Shown in pieces: positions 45,416 to 56,559 of a stretch of 64,000 nucleotides of DNA. Position numbers and translations under genes: made by a program. The DNA comes from Liopterus haemorrhoidalis (Eukaryota > Arthropoda > Insecta > Coleoptera > Dytiscidae), in NCBI GenBank assembly GCA_963971575.1, contig OZ020617.1, positions 22,343,403 through 22,407,402 of the forward strand. The letters run 5' to 3'. Positions within the stretch are counted from its first letter, which is position 1, and each line of letters begins with the position of its first letter. Under the pieces are notes generated by a model. The model made no database searches, was not told the origin of the DNA, and worked only from the letters and a program-made list of their open reading frames with translations.

Positions 45416-46600
45416 TCCTTTCAGAGAGAGCATGAACCTGTAATACATATTTATATTTAGGCCAATTTTGCCGGTTCTTTTTCTAGCTATGCTATCATAT
45501 CTAGAGATCTTCAGTTTCAGAAAAAAATACCACGCCATTTGCATATCAAAGTTGATTTAACCATATTACTTTGATATTGATGACTTTATTTTGACTGTTG
45601 AGATTGTACCTCCATGCATTATTCTATTCTGTAGGAATACAGGATAAATCTCCTCTTGTAGCAAAATGGTTCCCGGGTACATGATTAGCAGTAGTAACTT
45701 CAATAGCTTTTGCGATATCCGCGTAGAAACTTTGACTTCTTCATCTTCACGAGCAGATGTAGGAGCATAGAGGGGTTGTAGTTCTATTAATTTTGACTAG
45801 GGTTTATTTAAGCTACTCGGTCAGAAATGTCTTTATTGGTAGCTACAAAGCTTACAATAGCCGATATATGCTTGTTGACAACAGAGCCTACACATATGCT
45901 TACATTCACACTCTCACTTTAGTATATAGAATATGCTCTGACTTCAAAAGTTGCTCTCCCCTTCTTCTTATTTCAAACAAAACGAGTATATACCATTTAA
46001 TGTTTTTAAGTTACGCTTCAACAAATATCAGTCTGTCATCATTCAGCAATGTTTGTGCAGTTTAAGTGCATACTAATAATTTTTTTTTTCTATTATATCG
46101 AAATTTTCCACTTTTCCGAAAATTAGTAAAAGTGCATAGTGTTTGTAGTTAAATTAATATTTTCACTGAATAATGTACGTGTAAATAATACGGCGTGGGG
46201 GTTCAGAACAACCTATATGTCATGTAACGATGTCATTACCACGCATAATTATCAGATCATAGAGATTCCCTCGTTAGGTCGTATTCACGACACGGTAGTT
46301 CTTCGTACTTCTTCCTTGATTGATGTCTTAACAACATCAGTCTAAGCACCAAAGTATTGATTCACAACTACTCATCTGAAGTTCTAAACTTATCAACGAT
46401 TAAAAGCTATAACATTTTTGGATTTTAAAAAGTTCACAAAATTACCAAACTTTATTATATAGAGATACAACTCATTGTACGAGGAAAAAATTATAGAAAA
46501 CTTTGTATATATCTATTGACCAATAATAAACTAAACATACCATTAATACACCAATAATTTTATTCCGCAATACGTGTTTGAATTGAAACAAACAGATGGG
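45416..46600. other. Non-coding, nothing recognised
   Basis: AT-rich. The frames at 45793-46065 and 46139-46345 have no recognisable motif. Confidence 0.4.
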
Positions 46601-46604
46601 ATAC

Positions 46605-46965
46605 TAAACAGAAACTCCACAGTGTTGCCGAGTCACATAAGTGAAAAGTAAACTGATGGACTTCACTTTTCTTGTAAACTGGATGACGGTTTCATAACCA
46701 GAGCCATCTAGTTTACCGTAGAACCAGAAAAGTATAGAAAAGCAGTACCTTTCCTGGACACATTTGTCGCTCGAGGAACGGAATAACAAGATCATGCTCG
46801 ATTATTACTCTAAAACAACAAATTCAGCAAGGTATTTTAAATATCAGTCTTTCCTTCAAAATAACCTACAAAATCTGGCTGGCCAATTTGTTTACACCAT
46901 GTTAAAATTCATCTAAAACTAAGGTCCAGAATATTATACTTGCAGAAAAATCTGTAATGACCATT
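46605..46965 (+). pseudogene. Penelope-like RT relic
   Basis: Short degraded piece: FTVEPEKYRKAVPFLDTFVA (about 46700-46770), then after a shift DYYSKTTNSARYFKYQSF and LAGQFVYTML (about 46800-46900). This is the FLDTxIxR ... YxKPTxSxRYLxYxS segment that follows the catalytic core in Penelope-like RTs. It differs clearly from the intact element at 28330-30771, so it comes from another lineage or a much older copy. Confidence 0.5.
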
Positions 46966-47398
46966 TAGCAGCTATTCTCTCCTATAAAAAACGAAAAAAA
47001 AAAACATAAAACAAGCGGGACGTGGTGTACGAGCCTTAACAACTATATGTTCGGACACTTCATAATTTCTCTCTAAATATTTTTCTTGTACACCGTTATT
47101 CCCTAAATATATTTTTGATTAACTTTCTGAATTCGATTTTAGATTTAACTCTATTTTAACTACTGTGTGATGATAAAATAGAATTAAAAATATATTTTAA
47201 CTAGGCCTTAACGTTTATTTAAACTCAACTCAGTTGACAATGAAATGTTCGGACAAAACTATATGCATATTCAATATGCCTAAATAAAATTGTATTTAGT
47301 GTTGTATTTTGTTTTTAAATCTGAAAAAATTTCTGCCGGCTCATATTTAACTTCATATTTTGAGAGTTTGTTAATTTTGTGTGAACTGTTGTTTTAAA

Positions 47399-48474
47399 AT
47401 GGCTCGAGTTGTGACAACTCCACAGAAAGTGAGAGAATTATATATAAGCATGTATTGTGAAGGGAACAAAATAAGTGTAATTGCTAGAGATATGAAAATG
47501 CCAAAATCTACAGTTTTTGACATAATAAAATCGTATGGTCAAAACGGTACCATCGATACAAAGGGGAAAAGCCCTGGACGTCCGACTTTAGTATCAAATC
47601 GACAGAGAAGAGAACTTGGAAAAACGTGTAAAAAGACCAGAAGGGCTACTGTTAGGCAGAGTTGAATGAGGTTAGAATATCTAAATTTTCCAGCGAAACA
47701 TGCAGAAAGTGGATTCATAAAAGTGGTCTTAACCGTATAACCATGATAACCGTATAAAAAATACGGTTATCATACCAATGTAATTTTTTTCAGTATTTTA
47801 TTAAAACTGAAATTCTACATTTTAGGCCAAAGAAAAACCGTTCTTGACTGAACGGCAGAAAAAAAAAAGCGCTTAAGTTGGTGTAAAGAGCGAAGGGCAT
47901 GGACACAAGAACAATGGAATTCGATTATTTTCAGCGACGAGTTTAAATTTGATATAAGTGTAGGTGACAACAAAAAACGAGTGATTCGTAGCAAAAATGA
48001 AGCGTTTAATAAAGATTGCTTGAAACGCACTGTTAAGTTTCCTGCTGGGGTTATAACTTGGAGCTGTATGTCCGCAAGAGGTGTGGGATGTATGCGGTTT
48101 GGTAATGGAATGATCAACGCAGTTAAATACCAAGAGATACTGGAAAATAATTTAAAGCCCAGTTTCGAAAAATTGTATCCTGGGGCACAATTTATTTTCA
48201 ACAGGACGGCGCCTTCTCTCACACGACCAAAAGCACTCAAAACTGGTTCAAGAAGAATCACATGATCGTACTTGATTGGCCATCCAGTAGTCCTGATTTA
48301 AAGATCATCGAAAGTATTTGGCATAAGATGAAACAAAAAATTAGAAACAGCCCACAGAGAACGCTGGAAGGTTTGAAGGCCAAAATTAAGAAAGTATGGG
48401 ATTCAGTGACCGTAGAAGAGTGTCAGGTCCTATTAGAATTAATGCTTAAAAGAACTGAGGCACTGAGGCAGTAA
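47399..48474 (+). pseudogene. Tc1-like DD34E transposase, frameshifted
   Basis: Starts MARVVTTPQKVRELYIS at ATG 47399. The HTH region is VIARDMKMPKSTVFDIIKSY, then GKSPGRPTL. A frameshift lies near 47660 (SSETCRKWIHKSGLN is in another frame), and the exon-2-like part begins at about 47825 (AKEKPFLTERQKKK). The first Asp is in FSDEFKFDISVGD. The second is in FQQDGAFSHTT, reached only through a one-base loss near 48199. WPSSSPDLKIIE supplies the Glu exactly 34 residues later (DD34E). The end is at 48474. Between KSGLN and AKEKP lie about 90 bp of non-coding sequence with a small hairpin, at the same place as the intron of the first Tc1-like gene. Confidence 0.88.
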
Positions 48475-48537
48475 TTAAAGCGAAAGGGGATGCAACGTCT
48501 TAATAAACATCTAAAGGATTTATAATTTTTATTAAAT

Positions 48538-51500
48538 ACTAGCTGAAAACCCGTGCTTCGCTACGGTATATTGATGGTCTCATTGGCATAAAATCCGCAG
48601 TTTGTTTTTAAACTTGTGTATGGGTAACCTTTGTAACAAAAAATCTAGTCGATATCTCATCTGTCCTAAGAGATATTGAGGAACCCGTGTAAAAACATTT
48701 TACTCCTTTTCACCAGGTAGGGTTCGAACTTGAAAAAATCCTTTCTTAGTGCGTTCTTACTTCAAAACCAAGTCTATATCTTATTGATCCTAGAAGATAT
48801 TAAGGCGTCCTTGAAATCACAATTCCCTTTTTTTCACCCTTTAGGGGTGATATTTGTTAAAGGTAAAAAATTGTTAAAACCATTTCGAGACATTTTAAAA
48901 AGAGACAGGAAATACGACGCGGTGTATAATCTACCCCGTTTGTATAATCACCCCTTTAGGGGTTGATTAGGACGTAATCCTGAAATAAGTTTTTCGGCAT
49001 TTGTATGGATAATTTTTGTAAGCAAACACCAAGTCGATATCTTATTGGTCCTAAAAGAATTAAGGAATTACTGAAATCACATTTCACCCTTAAGGGGTGA
49101 AATTAAAAAAAAAAATGTCAAAATCATTTCGGGATATTAAAAAAAAAAACACCTATGTGCCAAAAAGTAATGTTGCAACTAAACGAACACAGGAAATGCG
49201 ACGGGATGTATAATCCATCCCGATTGTAGATCCACCCCTTTAGGGGTTGATTAGGACAAAATCCAAAAATTGGTTTTTCGGTATTTGCATGGGTAGTTTT
49301 TGTAAGCAAAAACCAAGTAGATATCTTATTGGTCCTAAAAAATGTTAAACAATCCTTGACATCACATTTTACCCCTTTTTACCCTCTCGGGGTTAAATTT
49401 AAAAAAATTGTTAAAACATTTCGATATATTTTAAAAATACGCCTATGTGCCAAAAAGAAACCTTATAACTCAACAAACACAGGGAATACGACAGGATGTA
49501 TAATTCACCCCAATTGTAGATCCACCGTTTACGGGTTGATTAGGACAAAAATTCTGAAATATATTTTTCCGTATTTGTATGGGTAATCTTTGTAAGCAAA
49601 AAGCAAGTCGATATCTTATTGGTCCTAAGAGATATTAAGGAATCCTTGAAATCACAATTCACCCCTTTTCACCCTTTAGGGGTGAAATTAAAAAAAAAAC
49701 TGTCAATACTATTTCGAGATATTTTAAAAAGACATCTATGTGCCAAAAATTAATGTTGCAACTAAACGAACAGAGGAAATACGACGGGATGTATAATTCA
49801 CCTTGATTGTAGATCCATCCCTTTAGGGGTTGATTAGGACCAAATCCTGAAATAAGTTTTTCGGTATTTGTATGGGTAATCTTCGTAAGCAAAAAGCAAG
49901 TCGATATCTAATTGGTCCTAAGAGATATTAAGGAATCCTTGAAATCACAATTCATCCCTTTTCACCCTTTAGGGGGTAATTTTAAAAAAATGTCAAAACT
50001 ATTTCGAGATATTTTAAAAAGATACCTATGTGCCAAAAAGTAATGTTGCCACTAAACGAACACAGGAAATACGGCGGGATGTATAATTCACCCCGATTGC
50101 AGATCCACCCCTTAAGGGGTTGATTAGGACAAAATCAAAAAATTGGTTTTTCGGCATTTGGAAGGGTAGTTTTTGTAAGCAAAAACCAAGTCGATGTCTT
50201 ATTGGTGTTAAAAAATATTAAACAATCCTTGAAATCACATTTCACCCCTTTTCGCCCTTTAAGGGTTAAATTTAAAAAAGTCAAAACCATTTCGAGATAT
50301 TTTAAAAAGACGCCTATGTGCCAAAAAGAAACCTTATATCTCAATAAACACAGGGAATACGACGGGATGCATAATTCACCCCGATTGTAGATCCATCCTT
50401 TAGGGGTTGATTAGGACAAAATCCTGAAATACATTTTTCGGTATTTGTATGGATAATCTTTATCAGCAAAAAGCAAGTCAATATCTTATTGGCCCTAAGA
50501 GATTTAAGGAAACCTTGAAATCACAATTCACCCCTTTTCACCCTTTAGGGATGAAATTTTAAAAAACTATCAAAACCTTTTCGAGATTTTTTAAAAAGAC
50601 ACCTATGTGCTAAAAAGTAATGTTGCAACTAAACAAACACAGGAAATACAACGGAATGTATAACTCACCCCGATTGTAGATCCACCCCTTTAGAGGTTGA
50701 TTAGGACAAATTCCTGAAATAAGTTTTTCGGTAATTGTATGGATAAACTTTGCAAGCAAACAGTAAGTCCATATCTTATTGGTCCTAAGAGATATTAAGG
50801 AATCCTTGAAATCACAATTCACCCCTTTTCAACCCTTAGGGGTGAAATTTTAAAAAACTGTCAAACCCGTTTCGAGATATTTTAAAAACACACCTATGTG
50901 CCAAAAAGTAATGCTGCAACTAATGAACACAGGAAATACGACGGGATGTATAATTCACCCTGATTGTAGATCCACCCCTTTAGAGGTTGATTAGGACAAA
51001 ATCCTGAAATATATTTTTCGGTATTTGTATGGATAATCTTTGTAAGCAAAAAGCAAGTCAATATCTTATTGGCCCTAAGAGATTTAAGGAAACCTTGAAA
51101 TCACAATTCACCCCTTTTCACCCTTTAGGGATGAAATTTTAAAAAACTATCAAAACCATTTCGAGATATTTTAAAAAGACACCTATGTGCTAAAAAGTAA
51201 TGTTGCAACTAAACGAACACAGGAAATACAACGGAATGTATAACTCACCCCGATTGTAGATCCACCCCTTTAGGGGTTGATTAGGACAAATTCCTGAAAT
51301 AAGTTTTTCGGTAATTATATGGATAAACTTTGCAAGCAAACAGTAAGTCCATATCTTATTGCTCCTAAGAGATATTAAGGAATCTTTGAAATCACAATTC
51401 ACCCCTTTTCAACTCTTAGGGGTGAAATTTTAAAAAACTGTCAAACCCGTTTCGAGATATTTTAAAAATATACCTATGTGCCAAAAAGTAATGCTGCAAC

Positions 51501-52756
51501 TAATGAACACAGGAAATACGACGGGATGTATAATTCACCCTGATTGTAGATCCACCCCTTTAGGGGTTGATTAGGACAAAAAACTGAAATATGTTTTTCG
51601 GTATTTGTATAGGTAATCTTTGTAAGCAAAAAGCAAGTCGATATCTTATTGGTTCTAAGAGATATTAAGGAATACTTGAAATCATAATTCACCCCTTTTC
51701 ACCCTATAGGGGTGAAAGTTTAAAACACTACCAAAACCTTTTCGAGATATTTTAAAAAGACTCCTATGTGCTAAACAGTAATATTGCAACTAAACGAACA
51801 CAGGAAATACGACAAAATGTATAATTCAACCCGATTGTAGATCCACCCCTTTAAGGGTTGATTAGGACAAATTCGTGAAATAAGTTTTTCGGTAATTGTA
51901 TGGATAATCTTTGCAAGCAAACAGTAAATCGATATCTTATTGATCCTAAGAGATATTAAGGAATCCTTGAAATTACAATTCACCCCTTTTCAACCCTTAG
52001 GGGTGGAATTTTAAAAAACTGTAAAACCGATTTCGAGATATTTTAAAAAGACACCTATGTGCCAAAAAGTAATGTTGCAACGAAACGAACACAGGAATTA
52101 CGACGGGATGTATAATTCACCCCGATTGTAGATCCACCCCTTTAGGGGTTGATTAGGACAAAATCCTGAAATTGGTGATTCGGTATTTGTATGGGTAATC
52201 TTTGTAAGCAAAAAGCAAGTCGATATCTTATTGGTCCTAAGAGATATTAAAGAATCCTTAAAATCACAATTCACCCCTTTTCACCCTTTAGGGGTGAAAT
52301 TTCAAAAAACTGTCAATACCATTTCGAGATATTTTAAAAAGACACCTATGTGCCAAAAAGTAATCTTGCAACTAAATGAACACAGGAAATACAACGGGAT
52401 GTATAATCCACCCCGATTGTAGGTTCACCCCTTTAGGGGTTGATTAGGGCAAAATCCCGAAATTGGTTTTTCGGCATTTGTATGGGTAATACTTGTAAGC
52501 AAAAACTAAGCCGATATCCCATCGACCCTAAGAGATATTAAGTAATTCGTGAAATCACATTTCACCCCTTTTCATCCCTTAGGAGTGGAATTTCGAAAAA
52601 TCCCTTCTTAGTGGGTGCTTACGTCATGAAGGGAATATACTCTCCGAATTTCAAGTTTCTAGGTCCAGGGGTTTGGGCTGGGCGGTGATGAGTGAGTCAG
52701 TCAGTCAGTCAGTCAGTCAGTCAGTCAGTCAGGACACTGCCTTTTATATATATAGA
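48538..52756 (+). repeat. Array element, family 1, long copy (~12 units)
   Basis: Begins ACTAGCTGAAAACCCGTGCT, TCGCTACGGTATATTGATGG. GATTAGG landmarks at 48965, 49249, 49538, 49832, 50122, 50409, 50699, 50989, 51279, 51569, 51860, 52151 and 52442 give a very regular 284-294 bp period. Each unit carries two CCCTTTAGGGGT palindromes about 147 bp apart. It closes with CTAGGTCCAGGGGTTTGGGC, GTGATGAGTGAGT, a (CAGT)n tract and GGACACTGCCTTTTATATAT. ATTAA lies on both sides (48531-48535 and 52756-52760), a candidate target duplication. Non-coding; repeated minus-strand open frames of 60-80 codons simply follow the repeat. Confidence 0.88.
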
Positions 52757-52997
52757 TTAATTTGTCCGAACCTTTATTTGTCAACTGAGTTCAGTTTTAA
52801 TAAATGTTAAAACCTAATTAAAATATATTTTTAATTCTATTGTATCATCATAGAGTAGTCAATACAGGGTTAAATCTTAAATCGAATTCAAAAAATTAAT
52901 CAAAAATATATTTAGCGAGTGACGGTGCACAAGTAAAATATTTAGATATAAATTATGAAATTTCCGAACATATAGTTGTCAGGGCTCGTATAAGATA

Positions 52998-54265
52998 CGA
53001 CGGCTCCTTTTAAGTTTTTACAAAAACTAAGAACGAATTTTTTTTTTGTACAAACTGTTTTATTGCTTTTCAAAATATTCGCCTTTAAGATTTATAAACA
53101 CTTTTGCATGCGTTCAAACCAATTCTCGAAAAAACAAATTTAGACCCTGAAGTTGGTATCTCAAAAACATGGTTTTCGACGGCTTCAACAGCCTTTTGTG
53201 GTGATGAAAATCACTGTCCACACATTTTTTGTCTGACATTGGGGAACAAAAAAAAAGTCTTTAGGGGATAAATCAGGCAAATACGGGCAATGAGACATTA
53301 ACTCGATGTTTTTCTCCTTCAAATAATCAATTGTTTGACGTGCTGCATGGGAGCTTGCATTGTCATGATGAAGCAATGATGCGACGTTTTTGGTTGTTTT
53401 TCCTGATTTTGTCGATGACTTCTGGCAAACAAATTGTTGTATACCATTCAGCAATAACTGTTCTCCGATCCTCTAAAGGAATCGTTGCGACATGTCCAGT
53501 ACAAACGAAAAAACAAGCGGTTATTTTCTTTGTGGTGCTTCGTGAACGAAAAACTTTTGTGGGGTTCGGTTCATCTTGGAAGACCCAAACAGTGGATTGT
53601 TGCTTACTTTCCGGTTCATATGAATAAGTCCAAGTTTCGTCACCTGTAACGATGTTGTATACGGTTTCTGCAGTGCCTAGGTAGAATTTTTTTAGCATTC
53701 CCTTACATAAAGAGCCTTTTTTTTGAGCTTGGGTCAAATTATGCGGAAACCATCGGGAACAGATTTTTTCTCAGCTAAATGTTCATGCAAAATCGAATGT
53801 ATTGCAGTCTACGGTATGCTAAAGGATGCACCTACTTCAATCATTTTGCGCACAACATCGATGTTTTTTTGAATCACAACCGATTTTAGTCGTTCTTCAC
53901 GAGATTCATCACTGACAGACGCACGACCATGACGAAATTCTGCAAACCAATTGTAAACAGTCTTTTCTGATGGTACTTCATTACCAAAAGTTGAACGAAG
54001 CGAATCTATGGGTTGTTGTTGAGTTAGACCTTTACTAAAATCGTAAAAAATCATCCAATAAAAACTTAGAATAATAAAACGAGTAATATCTATTTTTTCA
54101 CAAACTTGATTTTTTTAAACGCTCACTGTCAACAAGCTACTCGGTCAATTTATAAGCTGCCACTGATTTCAAAATAATAAATGTCAGATTTTACGAATAT
54201 ACTAATGACACAGTTCAATATTGCTATCTAGTGGTCGTTTGTAAGAACATAAAAGGTGACCCTCG
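52998..54265 (-). mobile_element. Mariner (DD34D) element, TA-flanked
   Basis: The left end CGACGGCTCCTTTTAAGTTT and the right end (inverse CGAGGGTCACCTTTTATGTT) match with small gaps and continue into CTTACAAA. TA flanks are at 52996-52997 and 54266-54267. Length is 1,268 bp. It starts only 9 bp beyond the Tc1-like element. Confidence 0.85.
53060..54054 (-). pseudogene. Mariner DD34D transposase, frameshifted
   Basis: Starts MIFYDFSKGLTQQQPIDSLR at 54054. The HTH part continues PSEKTVYNWFAEFRHGRAS. The first Asp is in VTGDETWTYSYEPESKQQST (about 53640), and VWVFQDEPNPTKVFRSRS follows. After a shift the second Asp is in LLHHDNASSHAARQT (about 53370), with the third in YLPDLSPKDFF 34 residues later. 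The C-terminus NLKGEYFEKQ stops at TAA 53060-53062. There are at least three frameshifts, but all three catalytic Asp codons survive. This looks like the mariner lineage with WVFQDEPNPTK, common in ants and other insects. Confidence 0.88.
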
Positions 54266-54419
54266 TAGAATGTTAATGTAACTTACCTAATCTTGAGCAA
54301 ATATCGGAGTGTTTGAGTCATTGAATAATAACACAAGCCAAATTACTGTGCGTGAAGCAAGCACCTGTCCACTACATCTCTTGTACCAATTTTTGAGAAT
54401 ATGGAAATATTGGGGAGGG

Positions 54420-54960
54420 GGCAGAGAGGTATGATGTTTTTGAAAGACTCTCACGCACATTTAATTTCGAACCAATTTCAAAATTTATTGTTTTTATACA
54501 TAACTGGTACATTGCCATTTGCATAAAATACACATTTATTTTCGAGAAAATAATCAACTTCGAAAAATCACTTCAGTTAGATGGCATCCATTTTTGTCCA
54601 GGCATTCTTGTAGACAGGTAGCGAAATTGTCCATACAATGTTCAAGCATGGCACGTGGAATTCTTTGACTTTCACGCGTTATGTTTTCGGAAAGCTCTTC
54701 AAGAGTACGTGGTTTGTTAATATAAGCTTGAGTTTTTAGGTAGGCTTTTTTAATGGTTTTGAAATCGTCGCTGTGTGAGTACCACAGAACGACCCGTTTC
54801 AATGAAGGTGTAAATAAGCACACGATGTGCTACAGACCAAGGCACCATTGTTACTGAAATGGCATCTGTTGACGAGTAGATATCAACCATTCCGAAAACA
54901 GTGTGACCACCCAAGCGCGCGTAACAAATCATCATTTCAAAAACTTCACACCTCTCTGCC
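54420..54960 (-). pseudogene. Internally deleted mariner-type transposase
   Basis: The minus strand begins AERCEVFEMMICYARLGGHT, then HRVLIYTFIETGRSVVLTQR (the N-terminal HTH region of a DDE transposase). It then jumps directly to KTQAYINKPRTLEELSENIT and RIPRAMLEHCMDNFATCLQE with DKNGCHLTEVIF, the C-terminus. The whole catalytic core is missing, so it cannot cut DNA. The unit is bounded by a 26-bp inverted repeat (54420-54445 and 54935-54960; 24 of 26 match, GGCAGAGAGGTRTGAWGTTT) that overlaps the start of the coding sequence. Confidence 0.65.
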
Positions 54961-55480
54961 GGACCCTGTATTAACCAATATGAAAAGAACTTAAATGCAA
55001 AAACAAATATCCAATGCTTATTCGTTATTTACAAATATTTATCTTATTGTTACCCATCATTAATGTCACATAGCTCAATATTTAATATAGCGTTGTAATG
55101 AAAGAACTGGAAATATTCTTCGGAGCATGCAAGTCTGAACACAATATAATTTCTGTATTATTTGCCAAGCATGTACACCCTTTACAAATAAGTATTACGC
55201 ACACATAAATCATTTTAACCAGCCTCTGAACTGTAAACATATAAATTTACTGAGGCGCCATTCAACAGTTTCACTACAGCGAGACGCGTACAATGAATGA
55301 ACTACTGTGCTAATAAAGTTAATTAAATAACGATAGTTTTAAATTCCATGATCGTGTTACTGCTCATTAACAACTTTTTATTCAGAAAAGGGTCGGATAT
55401 CAATATGAGTGCTTAAAGAGACACTTGACGTGTACTTAATAAACAAACAGTTTTAGTAATACTAATAACAGAGGGGTGTT
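54961..55480. other. Non-coding, nothing recognised
   Basis: AT-rich spacer with no repeats or coding pattern that I can support. Confidence 0.45.
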
Positions 55481-55497
55481 TAATAAGTCAGTAACTT

Positions 55498-55529
<32 letters not shown>

Positions 55530-55532
<3 letters not shown>

Positions 55533-55601
55533 GTTAAAATTTGCATTTTGGTAATATATATATATATATATATATATTACCAAAATGCAAATTTTAACAT
55601 A
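55530..55601. repeat. Perfect inverted repeat with TA core
   Basis: TATGTTAAAATTTGCATTTT then GGTAATAT, a TA run, and the exact inverse back to 55601. Arms of about 28 bp are perfect around a (TA)n centre, with another TA run at 55499-55529 just outside. It sits at the end of the mariner transposase below and may be a tiny fold-back element or a cruciform-forming expansion. Confidence 0.8.
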
Positions 55602-55604
55602 TGC

Positions 55605-56535
55605 TTATTTCTCATCATAGCTTCCTTTTAGCTAGATTCATTTTGCCCAACGGTATTCCAACTTCTTGAAGACTTCTAAGAAGTACGATTTCTCGAAGTC
55701 TGCAAAATAGGCGTGTGTTTCAACGTCGTGCGATGCGAATATTTTTCCAGCGCGCCATTGCTACATGTTTAGAAAGAGAGCCAAATCTGAAAAACAGGTT
55801 GAATGAAGGAGGAGTTCCTAGTGCGATTAGACCAGTTTGGACGTTGCAATTGCGGACGAGTGAGCTGATGCATTGTCATGGTGGAACAGACCTTTTTCTG
55901 CACCAAATGGGGCCGCTTTTTCATCAATTCAGTTTGAACCAATAAAGTAGATCCAATATTGTTCTGTGATCGTTTTTTCCTTTTCAGATAGTCCATGAAT
56001 ATTGTGTCTTGTGAATGCCTGAAAATCGTGGTAATGATTTTTCCGGTAGAGGTAATTCTTTTTGCCTTCTTTGGTGCACGTTTGCTAGGAGAAATCCACT
56101 GTTTTGACTGTTCTTTTATTACTGGTGCGTAGTGATGGAACCATGTTTCATCAACGATTACGAAATGATCACGCGATTTCGTTTTTGATTCCCCGTGAGT
56201 AGGTGTCGCACCTATCTTGCTAATAGCTATTTCATGCCCAAATGTTCGTGCAGGATATGAAACACACGTTCATCTGAGATGTTTACCATCTTGGCTATCT
56301 CGCGGTTTTTCCTTCGGCGGTCGTCCAACGCCATATCATAAATTTTGTCGACCATCTCTTCAGTTGTGACCTCATTCGGACGTCCCAGGTGAAACAACGA
56401 AATTCAGTGAACCACTTGTGAACCATTCTATTTGACGGAGCAGAGTTCCCATAATACTTTTTTAGTTTTGTTTCAGGTTCTTTAATGAATATCTACGCAA
56501 AAAGTAGTGCATTATCAACACACGGAATTCACTTT
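55605..56535 (-). pseudogene. Irritans-like mariner transposase, degraded
   Basis: Minus-strand pieces: KEPETKLKKYYGNSAPSNRM then VHKWFTEF (about 56410-56500), MALDDRRRKNREIAKMVNIS then DERVFHILHEHLGMK (about 56250-56330), and VDETWFHHYAPVIKEQSKQW with the first Asp (about 56140). Then IFMDYLKRKK, ELMKKRPHLVQKKV and a damaged HDNASA region with the second Asp. The C-terminus AYFADFEKSYFLEVFKKLEY then RWAK, GSYDEK, stops at 55605. The third catalytic block is deleted (between about 55800 and 55700). The family is the irritans/cecropia type of mariner. Its terminal repeats could not be placed with confidence. Confidence 0.8.
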
Positions 56536-56559
56536 TTCTCGTTGTGTAAAATTAAAATT

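Larger units (their letters stand above)
47030..52988 (+). mobile_element. Second Tc1-like element, split by array element
   Basis: Long inverted repeats of roughly 230 bp (47030-47260 and 52760-52988) begin CGAGCC and share ACAACTATATGTTCGGA-type and AAAATATATTTTTAATTCTA-type words. TA lies outside both ends (47028-47029 and 52989-52990). The transposase lies at 47399-48474. Without the 4.2-kb array element at 48538-52756 it would be about 1.7 kb. The terminal bases match the element at 2859-4492, but the subterminal repeats differ. Confidence 0.88.

Noticed and set aside
49124..51983. Repeated minus-strand open frames of 60-80 codons in the 290-bp array (and one at 24524-24745)
   Set aside because: They recur because the underlying unit repeats. 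Stops and frameshifts vary between units, and there are no start-context, domain or codon-use signs of coding.
48965..52450. CRISPR array
   Set aside because: The repeated unit is ~290 bp and continuous, with no short direct repeats separated by unique spacers, and the DNA is eukaryotic.
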